A DNA stretch of 64,000 bases from Streptomyces sp. NBRC 110611 (GCF_001590865.1 NZ_BBUY01000001.1:750986-814985), one strand, 5' to 3'; shown: positions 18,617-27,417, counted from the first letter of the stretch. The notes: a model not told the origin generated them from the letters alone. Numbers and translations: made by a program.

Positions 18617-19443
18617 AGCGCTCGCTCGCCGGCCGCGTCTGGCCCAACGCCGCGGCGGCCGTACTCGCCCTCGGATTCGCCTTCCCGGTCTACTGGATGT
18701 TCAACACGGCCTTCAAACCGACCCGGGAGATCATCAGCGAGGACCCGGTGTGGTTCCCCTTCCACGGCACCGTCGAGCACTTCGCCACGGCCGTGCGGGC
18801 TCCCCACTTCTGGACCCTGGCCGGCAACTCGGTCGTGGTGACCGTGCTCGCCGTCGGCCTGTCGCTGGTCATCGCGCTCTGCGGGGCGTTCGCCGTCACC
18901 CGGATGCGGTTCAAGGGGCGCCGGGGCATCCTGCTGACCTTCATGGTCGCCCAGATGGCGCCATGGGAGGTGATGGTGATCTCGATCTACCTGATCGTCC
19001 GGGACGCCGACCTCCTCAACAGCCTGGTGCCGCTCACCGCCTTCTACACCATGATGGTGCTGCCCTTCACGCTGCTGACGCTCCGGGGCTATGTCGCCGC
19101 GGTGCCCAAGGAGCTGGAGGAGTCCGCGATGGTCGACGGCTGCTCCCGCCGCCAGGCCTTCCTGAAGGTGGTCTTCCCGCTGCTGGCCCCCGGCCTGATG
19201 GCCACCTCCCTCTTCGGCTTCATCACCGCCTGGAACGAATTCCCGCTGGTACTGGTCCTCAACAAGGAACCCGCCATGGGCACCCTGCCGCTGTGGCTCT
19301 CGCAGTTCCAGAGCCAGTTCGGCGACGACTGGGGTGCCACCATGGCCGCCGCCTCGATCTTCGCCGTCCCGATCCTGGTCCTCTTCCTGTTCCTGCAACG
19401 CAAGGCGGTCGGCGGTCTCACCTCCGGCGCAGTGAAGGGATGA
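18613..19443 (+). CDS. dasC: Chitobiose ABC transporter permease DasC
   Basis: 276-residue second permease subunit. The true start is GTG 18613, inside the dasB stop; the protein begins VKRSLAGRVWPN and has six helices, with the EAA loop ELEESAMVDGCSRRQAFLKV. It overlaps the next gene by four bases (ATGA at 19440). A longer reading in the same frame from 18082 lies over dasB and is not real. Confidence 0.93.
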   Translation: MKRSLAGRVWPNAAAAVLALGFAFPVYWMFNTAFKPTREIISEDPVWFPFHGTVEHFATAVRAPHFWTLAGNSVVVTVLAVGLSLVIALCGAFAVTRMRFKGRRGILLTFMVAQMAPWEVMVISIYLIVRDADLLNSLVPLTAFYTMMVLPFTLLTLRGYVAAVPKELEESAMVDGCSRRQAFLKVVFPLLAPGLMATSLFGFITAWNEFPLVLVLNKEPAMGTLPLWLSQFQSQFGDDWGATMAAASIFAVPILVLFLFLQRKAVGGLTSGAVKG

Positions 19444-21008
19444 CGCAGTCCATGACCTCTCTCTCAGGTTCTGCACGCTCGGTACGCTCCGCCGACACCC
19501 TCACCCGCGACGCGCTCACCGTCCTGCAGCCCGGCTTCACCGGCACCACCGCCCCGGACTGGCTGCGCCGCCGGCTCGGGGAGGGCCTGGCCGCGGTCGG
19601 CCTCTTCGGTCGCAATGTCCACGACCCCGAACAACTCGCCGCACTCACCCGGCAGTTGCGGCGGGAGCGCGACGACGTCCTGGTAGCCATCGACGAGGAG
19701 GGCGGCGACGTCACCCGCCTCGAAGTGCGCGGCGGCTCCTCCTTCCCCGGCAACCACGCCCTGGGCGCCGTCGACGACACCGCGCTCACCCGCCAGGTCG
19801 CCCGGGAACTCGGCCGCCGGCTGGCAGGCTGCGGGATCAACCTCAACTGGGCGCCCTCCGCCGACGTCAACTCCAACCCCGCCAACCCGGTCATCGGCGT
19901 CCGCTCCTTCGGCGCCGACCCGCACCTGGTCGCCCGGCACACCGCCGCCTACGTCGAGGGCCTGCAGTCCGCCGGTGTCGCCGCCTGCACCAAGCACTTC
20001 CCCGGACACGGCGACACCGCCGTCGACTCCCACCACGACCTGCCGCGGATCACCGCCGACCTGGCCACCCTCCAGGACCGCGAACTGGTGCCGTTCCGCG
20101 CCGCCGTCGCGGCCGGTACCCGGGCCGTGATGAGTGCGCACATCCTGCTGCCCGCCCTGGACGGCGACCGCCCCGCCACCCTCAGCCCCGCCGCGCTGCA
20201 CGGCCTGCTGCGTGCCCCCGCCACCGAGGGCGGGCTCGGCTTCGACGGGCTGATCGTCACCGACGGGATGGAGATGCAGGCCATCTCCGCCATCTACGGC
20301 ATCGAGCACGGCAGCGTACTGGCCATCGCGGCCGGCGCCGACGCCATCTGCGTGGGCGGCGGACTCGCCGACGAGGCCACCGTCCTGCGCCTCCGCGACG
20401 CCCTGGTACGGGCGGTGCGCACCGGCGAACTGCCCGAGGAGCGGCTCGCCGACGCCGCGGCACGGGTGCGTGCCCTGGCGCGCTGGACCCGGGGTGCGGG
20501 CGCGGGGGAGGGGGCCGCGCCCGCACTCGGTATCGGTCTCACCGCCGCCCGGCGCGCCCTGCGCATCACCACCGGCGACCGTCCCTACGAGCCGCTCACC
20601 ACCCCCGCCTATGTCGCCGCCTTCACCCCCCTCGCCAACATCGCGGTCGGGGACGAAACCCCCTGGGGCGTCGCCGCCGAACTCTCCTGCCTCGTCCCCG
20701 GCACCGCGACCGCCACCTACCCGGCCACCGCCCCCACCGGCACCGGCTCCCAGGTCGACGGCCTGCTCACCGCGGCCGGCGACCGCCGGATCGTCGCCGT
20801 CGTGCGTGACGTCCACCGCCACCCCTGGATGGCCGACACCCTGCGTGCCCTGCTCGCCGCCCGCCCGGACACCGCCGTCGTCGAGATGGGCGTCCCCCAG
20901 TCCGCGCCCCAGGGCGCCCTCCACATCGCCACCCACGGCGCCGCCCGCGTCTGCGGCCAGGCCGCCGCCGAGGCACTCACCACCCGGACCCCGCCCGGCG
21001 CGGGGTGA
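19440..21008 (+). CDS. dasD: Glycoside hydrolase family 3 beta-N-acetylglucosaminidase (DasD-like)
   Basis: 522-residue intracellular GH3 enzyme that should cut imported chitobiose to GlcNAc. The NagZ-type motif KHFPGHGDTAVDSHHDLP, carrying the Asp/His acid-base dyad, is present, and the nucleophile Asp is in LIVTDGMEM. No signal peptide, consistent with use of sugars delivered by DasABC. The C-terminal 150 residues form the usual second domain. ATG overlaps the dasC stop, so it is the last gene of a four-gene operon ending at a hairpin (21033-21063). Confidence 0.92.
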   Translation: MTQSMTSLSGSARSVRSADTLTRDALTVLQPGFTGTTAPDWLRRRLGEGLAAVGLFGRNVHDPEQLAALTRQLRRERDDVLVAIDEEGGDVTRLEVRGGSSFPGNHALGAVDDTALTRQVARELGRRLAGCGINLNWAPSADVNSNPANPVIGVRSFGADPHLVARHTAAYVEGLQSAGVAACTKHFPGHGDTAVDSHHDLPRITADLATLQDRELVPFRAAVAAGTRAVMSAHILLPALDGDRPATLSPAALHGLLRAPATEGGLGFDGLIVTDGMEMQAISAIYGIEHGSVLAIAAGADAICVGGGLADEATVLRLRDALVRAVRTGELPEERLADAAARVRALARWTRGAGAGEGAAPALGIGLTAARRALRITTGDRPYEPLTTPAYVAAFTPLANIAVGDETPWGVAAELSCLVPGTATATYPATAPTGTGSQVDGLLTAAGDRRIVAVVRDVHRHPWMADTLRALLAARPDTAVVEMGVPQSAPQGALHIATHGAARVCGQAAAEALTTRTPPGAG

Positions 21009-21032
21009 GCCCGCCGGTCCCGGATGCACCGC

Positions 21033-21063
21033 GGCCGGGGCACCCCGTGGGACCGCCCCGGCC
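21033..21063. terminator. Terminator between dasD and nagB
   Basis: GGCCGGGGC and GCCCCGGCC form a nine-base stem with a 13-base loop between the convergent genes. Confidence 0.7.
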
Positions 21064-21094
21064 ACGGCACCGGCGCGACTCCGCCGGGATCTGC

Positions 21095-21877
21095 CTAGAG
21101 CCCCTGCCACTCCGGCTTCGCTGCGTAGGTGGCGCGGAAGTAGTCGGCGAGCTTCAGCTTGGAGGCCGCGGCCTCGTCGACGACCACCGTGGCGTGCCGG
21201 TGGAGCTGGAGCGCCGACGCCGGGACCAGCGCGGCGACCGGGCCCTCGACGGCGTGGGCCACGGCGTCCGCCTTGCCCTCGCCGGTGGCGAGCAGCACCA
21301 GGTGGCGGGCCTCCAGGATGGTGCCGATGCCCTGGGTGATGACGTGGTGCGGGACCTCGTCGAGGCTGTCGAAGAACCGGGCGTTGTCCTCCCGGGTCTG
21401 CTGGGTGAGTGTCTTGATGCGGGTACGGGAAGCCAGCGACGAGCAGGGCTCGTTGAATCCGATGTGCCCGTCGGTGCCGATGCCGAGCAGCTGGAGGTCC
21501 ACTCCGCCGGCTTCGCTCAGCGCACGGTCGTACGCCTCGCAGGCGGCCTGGACGTCCTGTGCCGTGCCGTCGGGACCCATGAACGCGTCCTCGTCGAGAC
21601 CGAGCGGCTCGACCACCTCGCGCAGCACCACCGAACGGTAGGACTCGGGGTGCCCGGCCGGTAGGCCGACATACTCGTCGAGCTGACAGATACGGGTCCG
21701 CGAGGCGTCCACCACGCCGCCCCGGACCTTCTTCGCCAGCGCCTTGTAGATGGGCAACGGGGTCGAGCCGGTGGCCACACCGAGCAGCGCGTCGGGCTTG
21801 CGGCGCACCAGGGTGGCGATTGCCTCCGCGATCAGCTCGCCGCCTGCCGTGGCGTCCGGAACGATGACAACTTCCAC
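21095..21877 (-). CDS. nagB: Glucosamine-6-phosphate deaminase
   Basis: 260-residue enzyme converting glucosamine-6-phosphate to fructose-6-phosphate and ammonia, thereby consuming the DasR effector. Signature residues are seen in LDEYVGL, the loop IGTDGHIGFNEPCSSLASRTR with the catalytic His, and VATGSTPLPIY near the N-terminus. GTG 21877 gives the family N-terminus (VEVVIVPDATAGG). A DasR operator lies 41 bases upstream. Completes the chitobiose-to-glycolysis route of this locus. Confidence 0.95.
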   Translation of the reverse strand: MEVVIVPDATAGGELIAEAIATLVRRKPDALLGVATGSTPLPIYKALAKKVRGGVVDASRTRICQLDEYVGLPAGHPESYRSVVLREVVEPLGLDEDAFMGPDGTAQDVQAACEAYDRALSEAGGVDLQLLGIGTDGHIGFNEPCSSLASRTRIKTLTQQTREDNARFFDSLDEVPHHVITQGIGTILEARHLVLLATGEGKADAVAHAVEGPVAALVPASALQLHRHATVVVDEAAASKLKLADYFRATYAAKPEWQGL

Positions 21878-21917
21878 GCTTTGGCCTGCCGTTCTGGAGA
21901 GTGGTCCTCTGCGGTCA

Positions 21918-21933
21918 TGTGGTATAGACCAAT
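21918..21933 (-). promoter_or_regulatory. DasR operator upstream of nagB
   Basis: TGTGGTATAGACCAAT keeps the core GGTnTAGACCA of the dre consensus and sits directly upstream of the nagB start on the opposite strand. Confidence 0.85.
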
Positions 21934-22017
21934 CTATCAGAGGGCGGATCCCCGGTCCCGGTGGTATGGGCGGCCCCGGTGGTGCGGGTGGTCCGGTCCG
22001 GCGGTGTGGGCAGGGCG

Positions 22018-22791
22018 TCAGAGCAGGGCGCCTCCCGTCGTATCGATCCACTGGCCCGTCACCCACCGGCTGTCGTCCGACGCCAGAAAGGCGATGACGT
22101 CCCCCACGTCCGTCGCGTCCGCCAGCCGCCCCAGCGGTGACATCGCGCCCGCCGCCCGCCGCCCCTCGGCATTGGCCGCACCCCGCAGCCGGTCGGCGTT
22201 CATATCGGTGTCCACCACGCCCGGCGCCACCGCGTTCACCGTTATCCCCCGTGGGCCCAGGTCCTTGGCCAGGGTCGAGGTGAAGACGTCGACCGCACCC
22301 TTGGTCATCGCGTAGGCGATCAGGTCGGGCCTGGCGGCGCCGCGCGTCAGCCCCGTCGAGACATTGATGATCCGCCCGCCGTCCCGCAGGCGGGACAGCC
22401 CCTGCTGGACGATGAAGAAGGGCGCCTTGGTGTTCACCGCGAAGAGGTGATCGAAATCCTCCGGCGCCACTTCGCCGATGCCCTTGAGCGTCCCGTCCAG
22501 CGCCTTGTTGATCCCGGCGTTGTTGACCAGGATGTCCAGCCCCTCGGCCTGCTCGTCGAACGCCGCCCACAGGGCTTCGGCGTCCCCCGGCGCGCCCAGT
22601 TCGGCCTTGATGGCGAAGGCCTCGCCGCCCGCGGCCACGATCGCGCCGACCGTCTCCTCGGCCGCGGTCCTGTCCCGGCCGTAATGCACACCGACCCGCG
22701 CGCCGTCCCTCCCGAGCCGCTCCGAGACCGCCCGGCCGATGCCTCGGCCGCCGCCCGTCACCAGTGCCGTCCTGCCGCTGAGTGCACCCAT
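22018..22791 (-). CDS. SDR-family oxidoreductase
   Basis: 257-residue short-chain dehydrogenase/reductase. The NAD(P) motif is TGGGRGIG (residues about 12-19), NNAG follows at about 92, and the catalytic Ser (NVSTG), Tyr and Lys (YAMTKG) are all present. The substrate is not evident; an NADP preference is possible from HYGRDR after the second strand. ATG 22791 has GGAGGGG seven bases upstream. Divergent from a TetR gene that probably represses it. Confidence 0.88.
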   Translation of the reverse strand: MGALSGRTALVTGGGRGIGRAVSERLGRDGARVGVHYGRDRTAAEETVGAIVAAGGEAFAIKAELGAPGDAEALWAAFDEQAEGLDILVNNAGINKALDGTLKGIGEVAPEDFDHLFAVNTKAPFFIVQQGLSRLRDGGRIINVSTGLTRGAARPDLIAYAMTKGAVDVFTSTLAKDLGPRGITVNAVAPGVVDTDMNADRLRGAANAEGRRAAGAMSPLGRLADATDVGDVIAFLASDDSRWVTGQWIDTTGGALL

Positions 22792-22868
22792 CGTGATGCC
22801 CCTCCCCTTGTCCATGGCCGGCGCCCCCTTCCGCGGGAGCGCGCAGCTCTCATCCGGCGAGCAATTTC

Positions 22869-22924
22869 TGTATCGCTCGCTACATAAAAACCGTAGCAGG
22901 CTTCCGTACCGACCGCTATAAAAT
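22869..22924. promoter_or_regulatory. Divergent SDR/TetR control region
   Basis: TGTATCGCTCGCTACA (22869-22884) is an imperfect palindrome (12 of 16 bases symmetric) and a likely TetR operator. TAAAAT at 22919-22924 is a good -10 for the TetR gene; transcription would begin at 22931, one base before its ATG, giving a practically leaderless mRNA. No ribosome-binding site precedes that ATG, which supports this. Confidence 0.6.
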
Positions 22925-22931
22925 TCCTCCC

Positions 22932-23588
22932 ATGGCGTCCAAGGAAACGAAGCAGCGCGGCCGACCCCGGTCCTTCGACCGCGAGACGGCCCTCGAACAG
23001 GCGGTCCGGTCCTTCTGGGAGCAGGGCTACGAATCCACCTCGATCGCCGACCTCACCCGCGCCATGGGCATCAGCGCCCCCAGCCTCTACGCCGCCTTCG
23101 GCGACAAGCGGGCGCTGTTCGACGAGGTCGTGGCCGAGTACGGGCGTCACTACGGCGGTTTCATCTCGCGCGCCGTGGCCGAGGAACCGACCGCCCGCAG
23201 TGGGGTCGCACGGGCACTGCGCGAGGCCGCGATCGAGTACACGCTCCCCGGCCGCCCCCGTGGCTGCCTCGTGATCAGCGCCGCCCTGAACATCTCACCC
23301 GGCTCCGCCGAAGTCGCCGCATCCCTGCGGGAGATGAGGCGGTCGAACATCGGTGAGATCGAGAGCGCCGTCCGCGCGGACATCGCCGCCGGTGAGCTCC
23401 CCACGGATACGGACGCCACCGCGCTGGCCGACTACGTGGGCGCGGTCATCCAGGGAATGTCCCAGCAGGCGCGGGACGGTGCCGAGCAGTCGTCGCTGGA
23501 GGCCGTCGCCGAACTGGCCATGAAGGCCTGGCCCGAACGGCCGGCGGCCCGGCCGGAGGCCCCCGCCGTCGCCCGCCCCGTTCCGTAG
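22932..23588 (+). CDS. TetR/AcrR-family transcriptional regulator
   Basis: 218 residues. The N-terminal HTH (residues about 15-60, with TSIADLTRAMGISAPSLYAAFGDK) is typical of TetR. The C-terminal domain has IAAGELP.D.D, as in the TetR_C subfamily that controls SDR or efflux genes. It is transcribed away from the SDR gene across a 140-base spacer with a palindrome, the usual local-repressor layout. Probably leaderless. Confidence 0.88.
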   Translation: MASKETKQRGRPRSFDRETALEQAVRSFWEQGYESTSIADLTRAMGISAPSLYAAFGDKRALFDEVVAEYGRHYGGFISRAVAEEPTARSGVARALREAAIEYTLPGRPRGCLVISAALNISPGSAEVAASLREMRRSNIGEIESAVRADIAAGELPTDTDATALADYVGAVIQGMSQQARDGAEQSSLEAVAELAMKAWPERPAARPEAPAVARPVP

Positions 23589-23884
23589 CGAGACCGCCGG
23601 CGCACGCACCGCCCATGGAGGCCGGGGGAGGAGGCGCGGGAATTCGGGCCGAAAACACCCGCGGGCCGCGGCACCGGGACAGGACCCTCAGCCTGTCCGG
23701 CACCGCAGCCCGGAGCTGACATCGGCCGGCCCGCCGTACGGGCGGGAGAGCGACCCCTGTGCGGCAGGGGCGCCGCCCCGTCCTGGGGGCCGGTCGATCG
23801 GAGGCCTCGGCGCAGTCAGGGCAGAGAGCGCCTCGGGCCTCGTTCCGCTCTCCTGTGCGGGGAGAGCGGAGGCCTTTGCTGAAT

Positions 23885-23900
23885 TGTGGACTAGACCATT
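23885..23900 (+). promoter_or_regulatory. DasR-like operator upstream of sensor kinase
   Basis: TGTGGACTAGACCATT matches the dre consensus at 12 of 16 positions, including the whole CTAGACCA half. It lies about 60 bases upstream of the predicted transcript start of the kinase gene. Binding is a prediction. Confidence 0.55.
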
Positions 23901-23961
23901 CGTGGTTGTCCATGGGTATGCGGGCACAAGACGGACCCGCACCACGGACACCGTACGCCGG

Positions 23962-23967
23962 TAGGCT
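23962..23967 (+). promoter_or_regulatory. -10 element of a leaderless kinase transcript
   Basis: TAGGCT ends eight bases before GTG 23975, so transcription would begin at 23974 or 23975. No ribosome-binding site precedes the GTG. Confidence 0.5.
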
Positions 23968-23974
23968 CCAAGGT

Positions 23975-25456
23975 GTGCCCTCCATGAACGATCTCGTACG
24001 CCAGCACACCGCTCTGAGCGACTCCGACCTCGAGTGGCTCCACATGCTGGTTTCGGAGTGGCAGCTGCTCTCCGACCTGTCCTTCGCCGATCTCGTGCTG
24101 TGGGTTCCCACCCTCGACGGCACCCGCTACGTCTCGGTCGCCCAGATGCGGCCCAATACGGGCCCCACCTCCTACCAGGACGACATGGTGGGCCATCTCG
24201 TCCCCCGGGGGCGCCGTCCGATGCTGGACTCCGCCTTGGATGAGGGCCGCATCGTACGCGAGGGCGACCCCGAGTGGCGAGAGGAGGTACCGGTACGCGT
24301 CGAGTCCATCCCGGTACGTCGGGACGGCCGGGTGCTCGGGGTGATCGCCCGCAACACCAATCTGCTGACCGTGCGCACTCCCAGCCGGCTGGAGCTCACC
24401 TACCTCCAGAGCGCCTCCGACCTCGCCCAGATGATCGCTGCCGGAACGTTTCCGTTCCCCGGTCAACAGGTCGACATGGATGCCTCACCGCGCGCCGGCG
24501 ACGGGCTGATCCGGCTCGACGCGGACGGCGTCGTCCAGTACGCCAGCCCCAACGCGCTCTCCGCCTACCACCGGCTCGGCCTCGCCGCCGATCTGGTGGG
24601 CCACCACCTCGGCCGGACCACCGCCGAACTGGCGCCCGCCCGCGGCCCGGTGGACGAGGCCCTGGTCAAGCTCGCCAGTGGCTGGGCACCCCGGGAATTC
24701 GAGGTCGAGGGCAACGACGGGGTGATCCAGTTGCGCGCCATTCCGCTCAAACCGAAGGGTGTGCACATCGGTTCGCTGGTGCTGCTGCGCGACGTGACCG
24801 AACTGCGCCGCCGTGAGCGGGAGCTGATCACCAAGGACGCCACCATCCGGGAGATCCACCACCGGGTGAAGAACAATCTTCAGACGGTCGCCGCGCTGTT
24901 GCGGCTGCAGTCCCGCCGGATGGATTCCGAGCAGGGGCGCGAGGCCCTCAACGAGGCGGTACGCAGGGTCGGTTCGATCGCCATCGTGCACGAGACGCTG
25001 TCCCAGAACCTCGACGAACGGGTCGAGTTCGACGACATCGCCGACCGGGTGCTGGCCATGGTCGCGGAGATCTCACCCGGCAAGGTGATCACCCGTCGCA
25101 CCGGACGCTTCGGCATTCTGGACGCCGAGGTGGCCACACCGCTGTCGATGGTGCTCACCGAAGTGCTGCAGAACGCCCTGGAGCACGCCTTCGACCAGGC
25201 CGAACAGGGCGTCGTCGAGGTCGGCGCGGTGCGCGGCGGCAGCCGTAAGGAACCGCGGCTGCTGGTCACCGTCCAGGACAACGGCCGGGGGCTGCCCGAG
25301 GGGTTCGATCCGCACCGCGCCGGAAACCTGGGGCTGCAGATCGTACGCACCCTGGTGGAGGGGGAGTTGGGCGGGCAGTTCGACATGGTGCGGGCGCCCG
25401 AGCGCGGCACCAAGGTCCTGCTCGATGTGCCCGTACGGCCCGAGAAGCAGCACTGA
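23975..25456 (+). CDS. PdtaS-like sensor histidine kinase (GAF-PAS-HisKA_2)
   Basis: 493-residue cytosolic kinase without membrane segments. A GAF-like domain (about 25-155) is followed by a PAS domain (about 165-280), then the HisKA_2 phosphoacceptor box with HHRVKNNLQTVAALLRLQ (phospho-His is the first or second His, about residue 296) and an HATPase domain containing NALEHAF and DNGRGLPEGFD. This is the PdtaS family that phosphorylates an ANTAR-domain antiterminator; no such partner gene is nearby. GTG 23975 is chosen over ATG 23984 because the -10 element places the mRNA start there. Confidence 0.9.
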   Translation: MPSMNDLVRQHTALSDSDLEWLHMLVSEWQLLSDLSFADLVLWVPTLDGTRYVSVAQMRPNTGPTSYQDDMVGHLVPRGRRPMLDSALDEGRIVREGDPEWREEVPVRVESIPVRRDGRVLGVIARNTNLLTVRTPSRLELTYLQSASDLAQMIAAGTFPFPGQQVDMDASPRAGDGLIRLDADGVVQYASPNALSAYHRLGLAADLVGHHLGRTTAELAPARGPVDEALVKLASGWAPREFEVEGNDGVIQLRAIPLKPKGVHIGSLVLLRDVTELRRRERELITKDATIREIHHRVKNNLQTVAALLRLQSRRMDSEQGREALNEAVRRVGSIAIVHETLSQNLDERVEFDDIADRVLAMVAEISPGKVITRRTGRFGILDAEVATPLSMVLTEVLQNALEHAFDQAEQGVVEVGAVRGGSRKEPRLLVTVQDNGRGLPEGFDPHRAGNLGLQIVRTLVEGELGGQFDMVRAPERGTKVLLDVPVRPEKQH

Positions 25457-25542
25457 GACCGTCCGCAGTACTGAGACCGTCCCGAGGCGGCATCGATACC
25501 GGGGCGGGGCGGCCGGCGCCGGACCCCCGGCGCACAGCAACA

Positions 25543-25568
25543 AGCCCCGGACCACATGGTCCGGGGCT
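25543..25568. terminator. Bidirectional terminator, kinase / wblE
   Basis: A perfect 12-base stem (AGCCCCGGACCA with TGGTCCGGGGCT) and a two-base loop between convergent genes. On the minus side it is followed by a TTGTTG tract. Confidence 0.9.
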
Positions 25569-25669
25569 CAAAGCTCTCGCGATGCGATAACGGCCGGGCT
25601 TCTCGGCGCCGGTGGCGCATCGGGGGTACTGCGCGCTGCGGCTCGGGGGCCACGGGGCGGGCGGCTGGC

Positions 25670-25927
25670 TCAGGCGCTGGCGTTGCGCGCCCGGTTGCGA
25701 GCTGCACGGCGCTTCATCGCGCGGCGCTCGTCCTCGCTCAGACCACCCCAGACGCCGGAGTCCTGGCCGGACTCGAGCGCCCACTGCAGGCACTGCTCCA
25801 TGACGGGGCAGCGGCGGCAGACGGCCTTGGCTTCCTCGATCTGCAGCAGCGCAGGACCGGTGTTGCCGATGGGGAAGAAGAGCTCGGGGTCTTCCTCGCG
25901 GCAAACGGCGCGGTGACGCCAGTCCAT
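25670..25927 (-). CDS. wblE: WhiB-family iron-sulfur regulator WblE (WhiB1 orthologue)
   Basis: 85-residue protein holding a [4Fe-4S] cluster on four cysteines: C9, C37, C40 and C46. The GVWGG turn at 58-62 is followed by a basic tail (RRAMKRRAARNRARN) that contacts DNA. The sequence matches WblE/WhiB1, the most conserved and usually essential WhiB-like protein, which partners the principal sigma factor and responds to nitric oxide. ATG 25927 has GAGGAG upstream. Its own promoter lies in the long spacer to the right. Confidence 0.95.
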   Translation of the reverse strand: MDWRHRAVCREEDPELFFPIGNTGPALLQIEEAKAVCRRCPVMEQCLQWALESGQDSGVWGGLSEDERRAMKRRAARNRARNASA

Positions 25928-26246
25928 GGCTGCTTCTCCTCGTGTGACGGGATCGTTGCTTGTGAATGTGAACGCTTTCACGAATCCCTCCACAAGGGAA
26001 GGCCCGAACTCCAGTTGCGAACTGGTGCGGTCCCGTGGGATGAGGAGGAGGATTCGGGCTCTCAAGGAAGGGCCGTCAGAGCGGCCGTCCCGATCGCCAT
26101 GAAGAGACTCGCAAACCTCGGCTGCGGATACAACCCCTTCCGGAAACTTTTTTTTGATTCCTTGGTGTCGCCTCGGTCACAGCCGTCATTCCAGGGGGTG
26201 GGAACCAGTCTAAACGTTCGAGTGAAAGGACTTTAGGCCCTACTGC
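25928..26246. other. wblE upstream region
   Basis: A 319-base spacer between two minus-strand genes. It contains a run of eight Ts (26148-26155) next to a CCTTCCGGAAA element, very unusual in this GC-rich DNA; on the minus strand this A-tract would sit upstream of the wblE promoter and could be an UP-type element. No gene seen. Confidence 0.45.
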
Positions 26247-27230
26247 TCACACAATCACACGCAGTGCACGGCGAACGCCTGTGAACGTCACGCTCGTACG
26301 CACGCCCAGATGGTCACCGTCCATCTGAAAGGGCAGCGGAACCTGCGAATGCAAGGTGAAGCTTGTGAGGTCGTGAAGCGAGAGCGCGTGCTTGCCGTGG
26401 GGGCCGCGATCGGGCGTCGACGTCAGCAGCTGGGTGGCGTAGCGGGCCACCGCGGACGACGAGAGCTTGCTCAGTGCGAACAAGTCGAGCCCGGTGTCGA
26501 ACGAGGCCTCCGGGGACGGGTAGATCGGGCGATTGCCCAGGTAGGACCAGGGTGCGGTGTTGCAGATTATGGCCATGGCGAGGTTCTCGACGACCTCCGG
26601 GGCGCCCTCGTCACCGCCCGGACGTTCGAGGGTGATCACCCCGCGCCGGCGGTTCGCCTCGCCCAGGAACTGCCGTACGACCTGTCGCATGTAGAGGGCA
26701 TGGGTCGAACGCTTGCCGCGTTCCCGCTGCTGCTCGACCCGGCCGACGACACCGGCGTCGAAGCCGAAGCCCGCGCAGAACGTGAACCAGCGCTCCGGCA
26801 CCCCTTCGTCCTCGGTGCCCGGTGTTCCCGCGGCCAGGCCCAGACCGATGGTGCGCTCACTCCCGTCCCGCAGCGCGTCCAGGAGCGCACCGGTCGCCTC
26901 CACGACGTCATTGGGCAGTCCCAGCGCGCGGGCGAAGACGTTGGTGGAGCCGCCGGGAACGACCGCCAGCCGGGGGTGCGAGTCCGGATCGGGTCCGTTG
27001 GCGAGCAGCCCGTTGACGATCTCATTGACCGTGCCGTCACCGCCGAGCGCCACGACCAGCTCGGTCTCCCCGCCCTCGGTCGCCTGCCGGGCCAGATCCC
27101 GGGCGTGCCCGCGGTACCGGGTCTCGGCGATCTCCAGCTTCAGATCGCTGGCGAGGGCGTGGGCGAGGACTTCACGGGTGCGGGCACTGGTGGTGGTAGC
27201 TGCGGGATTGACCACGAGGAGTGCGCGCAT
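26247..27230 (-). CDS. Diacylglycerol kinase-family lipid kinase
   Basis: 327-residue soluble enzyme of the DagK/YegS family that phosphorylates diacylglycerol or a related lipid. The nucleotide-binding signature is ALGGDGTVNE (residues 61-70), followed by LAVVPGGSTNVFARALGLP; both are diagnostic. ATG 27230 follows a stretch without a strong ribosome site. It stands alone between wblE and a small membrane gene; the lipid substrate cannot be told from sequence. Confidence 0.9.
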   Translation of the reverse strand: MRALLVVNPAATTTSARTREVLAHALASDLKLEIAETRYRGHARDLARQATEGGETELVVALGGDGTVNEIVNGLLANGPDPDSHPRLAVVPGGSTNVFARALGLPNDVVEATGALLDALRDGSERTIGLGLAAGTPGTEDEGVPERWFTFCAGFGFDAGVVGRVEQQRERGKRSTHALYMRQVVRQFLGEANRRRGVITLERPGGDEGAPEVVENLAMAIICNTAPWSYLGNRPIYPSPEASFDTGLDLFALSKLSSSAVARYATQLLTSTPDRGPHGKHALSLHDLTSFTLHSQVPLPFQMDGDHLGVRTSVTFTGVRRALRVIV

Positions 27231-27274
27231 GTGCAGAGCGTACCTACTTGCCGGTACCCGGCCTCACGCCCCGT

Positions 27275-27366
27275 CCCGATCCCGCTCCGGGGCCCGCCCC
27301 GATCCGGTCTCACGGCCTGTCCCGATCCGGTCTCGCGCCCTGTCCCGATCCGGTCTCGCGGCCCGT
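27275..27366. repeat. 23-base tandem repeat
   Basis: Four head-to-tail units with period 23, each beginning CCCGATCC and with core CCCGATCCGGTCTC; units start at 27275, 27298, 27321 and 27344, the last three being nearly identical. Non-coding, just upstream of a leaderless membrane-protein gene. Confidence 0.85.
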
Positions 27367-27405
27367 GCCCTACGGGGCGTACCCGGCTCGGCGGGTCGCC
27401 ACCGC

Positions 27406-27411
27406 TACCCT
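27406..27411 (+). promoter_or_regulatory. -10 element of a leaderless gene
   Basis: TACCCT with its last base seven positions before the G of GTG 27418, so the mRNA would begin exactly at the start codon. Confidence 0.6.
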
Positions 27412-27417
27412 GCTGGG

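Larger units (their letters stand above)
23589..23974. other. Intergenic region ahead of the sensor kinase
   Basis: About 390 bases. A short G-rich inverted-repeat segment near 23810-23875 (CTCTCCTGTGCGGGGAGAG type hairpin near 23849-23867) could terminate the TetR transcript. A DasR-like palindrome (23885-23900) and a -10 element (23962-23967) occupy the right end. No gene seen. Confidence 0.5.

Noticed and set aside
19464..21110. Long Gly/Val-rich open frame opposite dasD
   Set aside because: Antisense shadow of the GH3 gene; no domain or start signal.
26190..26225. ACCAGTCTAAACG near 26200 as a third dre site
   Set aside because: Only half of the palindrome matches; the other arm is unrelated and it lies at the 3' end of dagK.
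27275..27366. CRISPR-like array
   Set aside because: Units are contiguous with no spacers, only four copies and no cas genes; it is a minisatellite.
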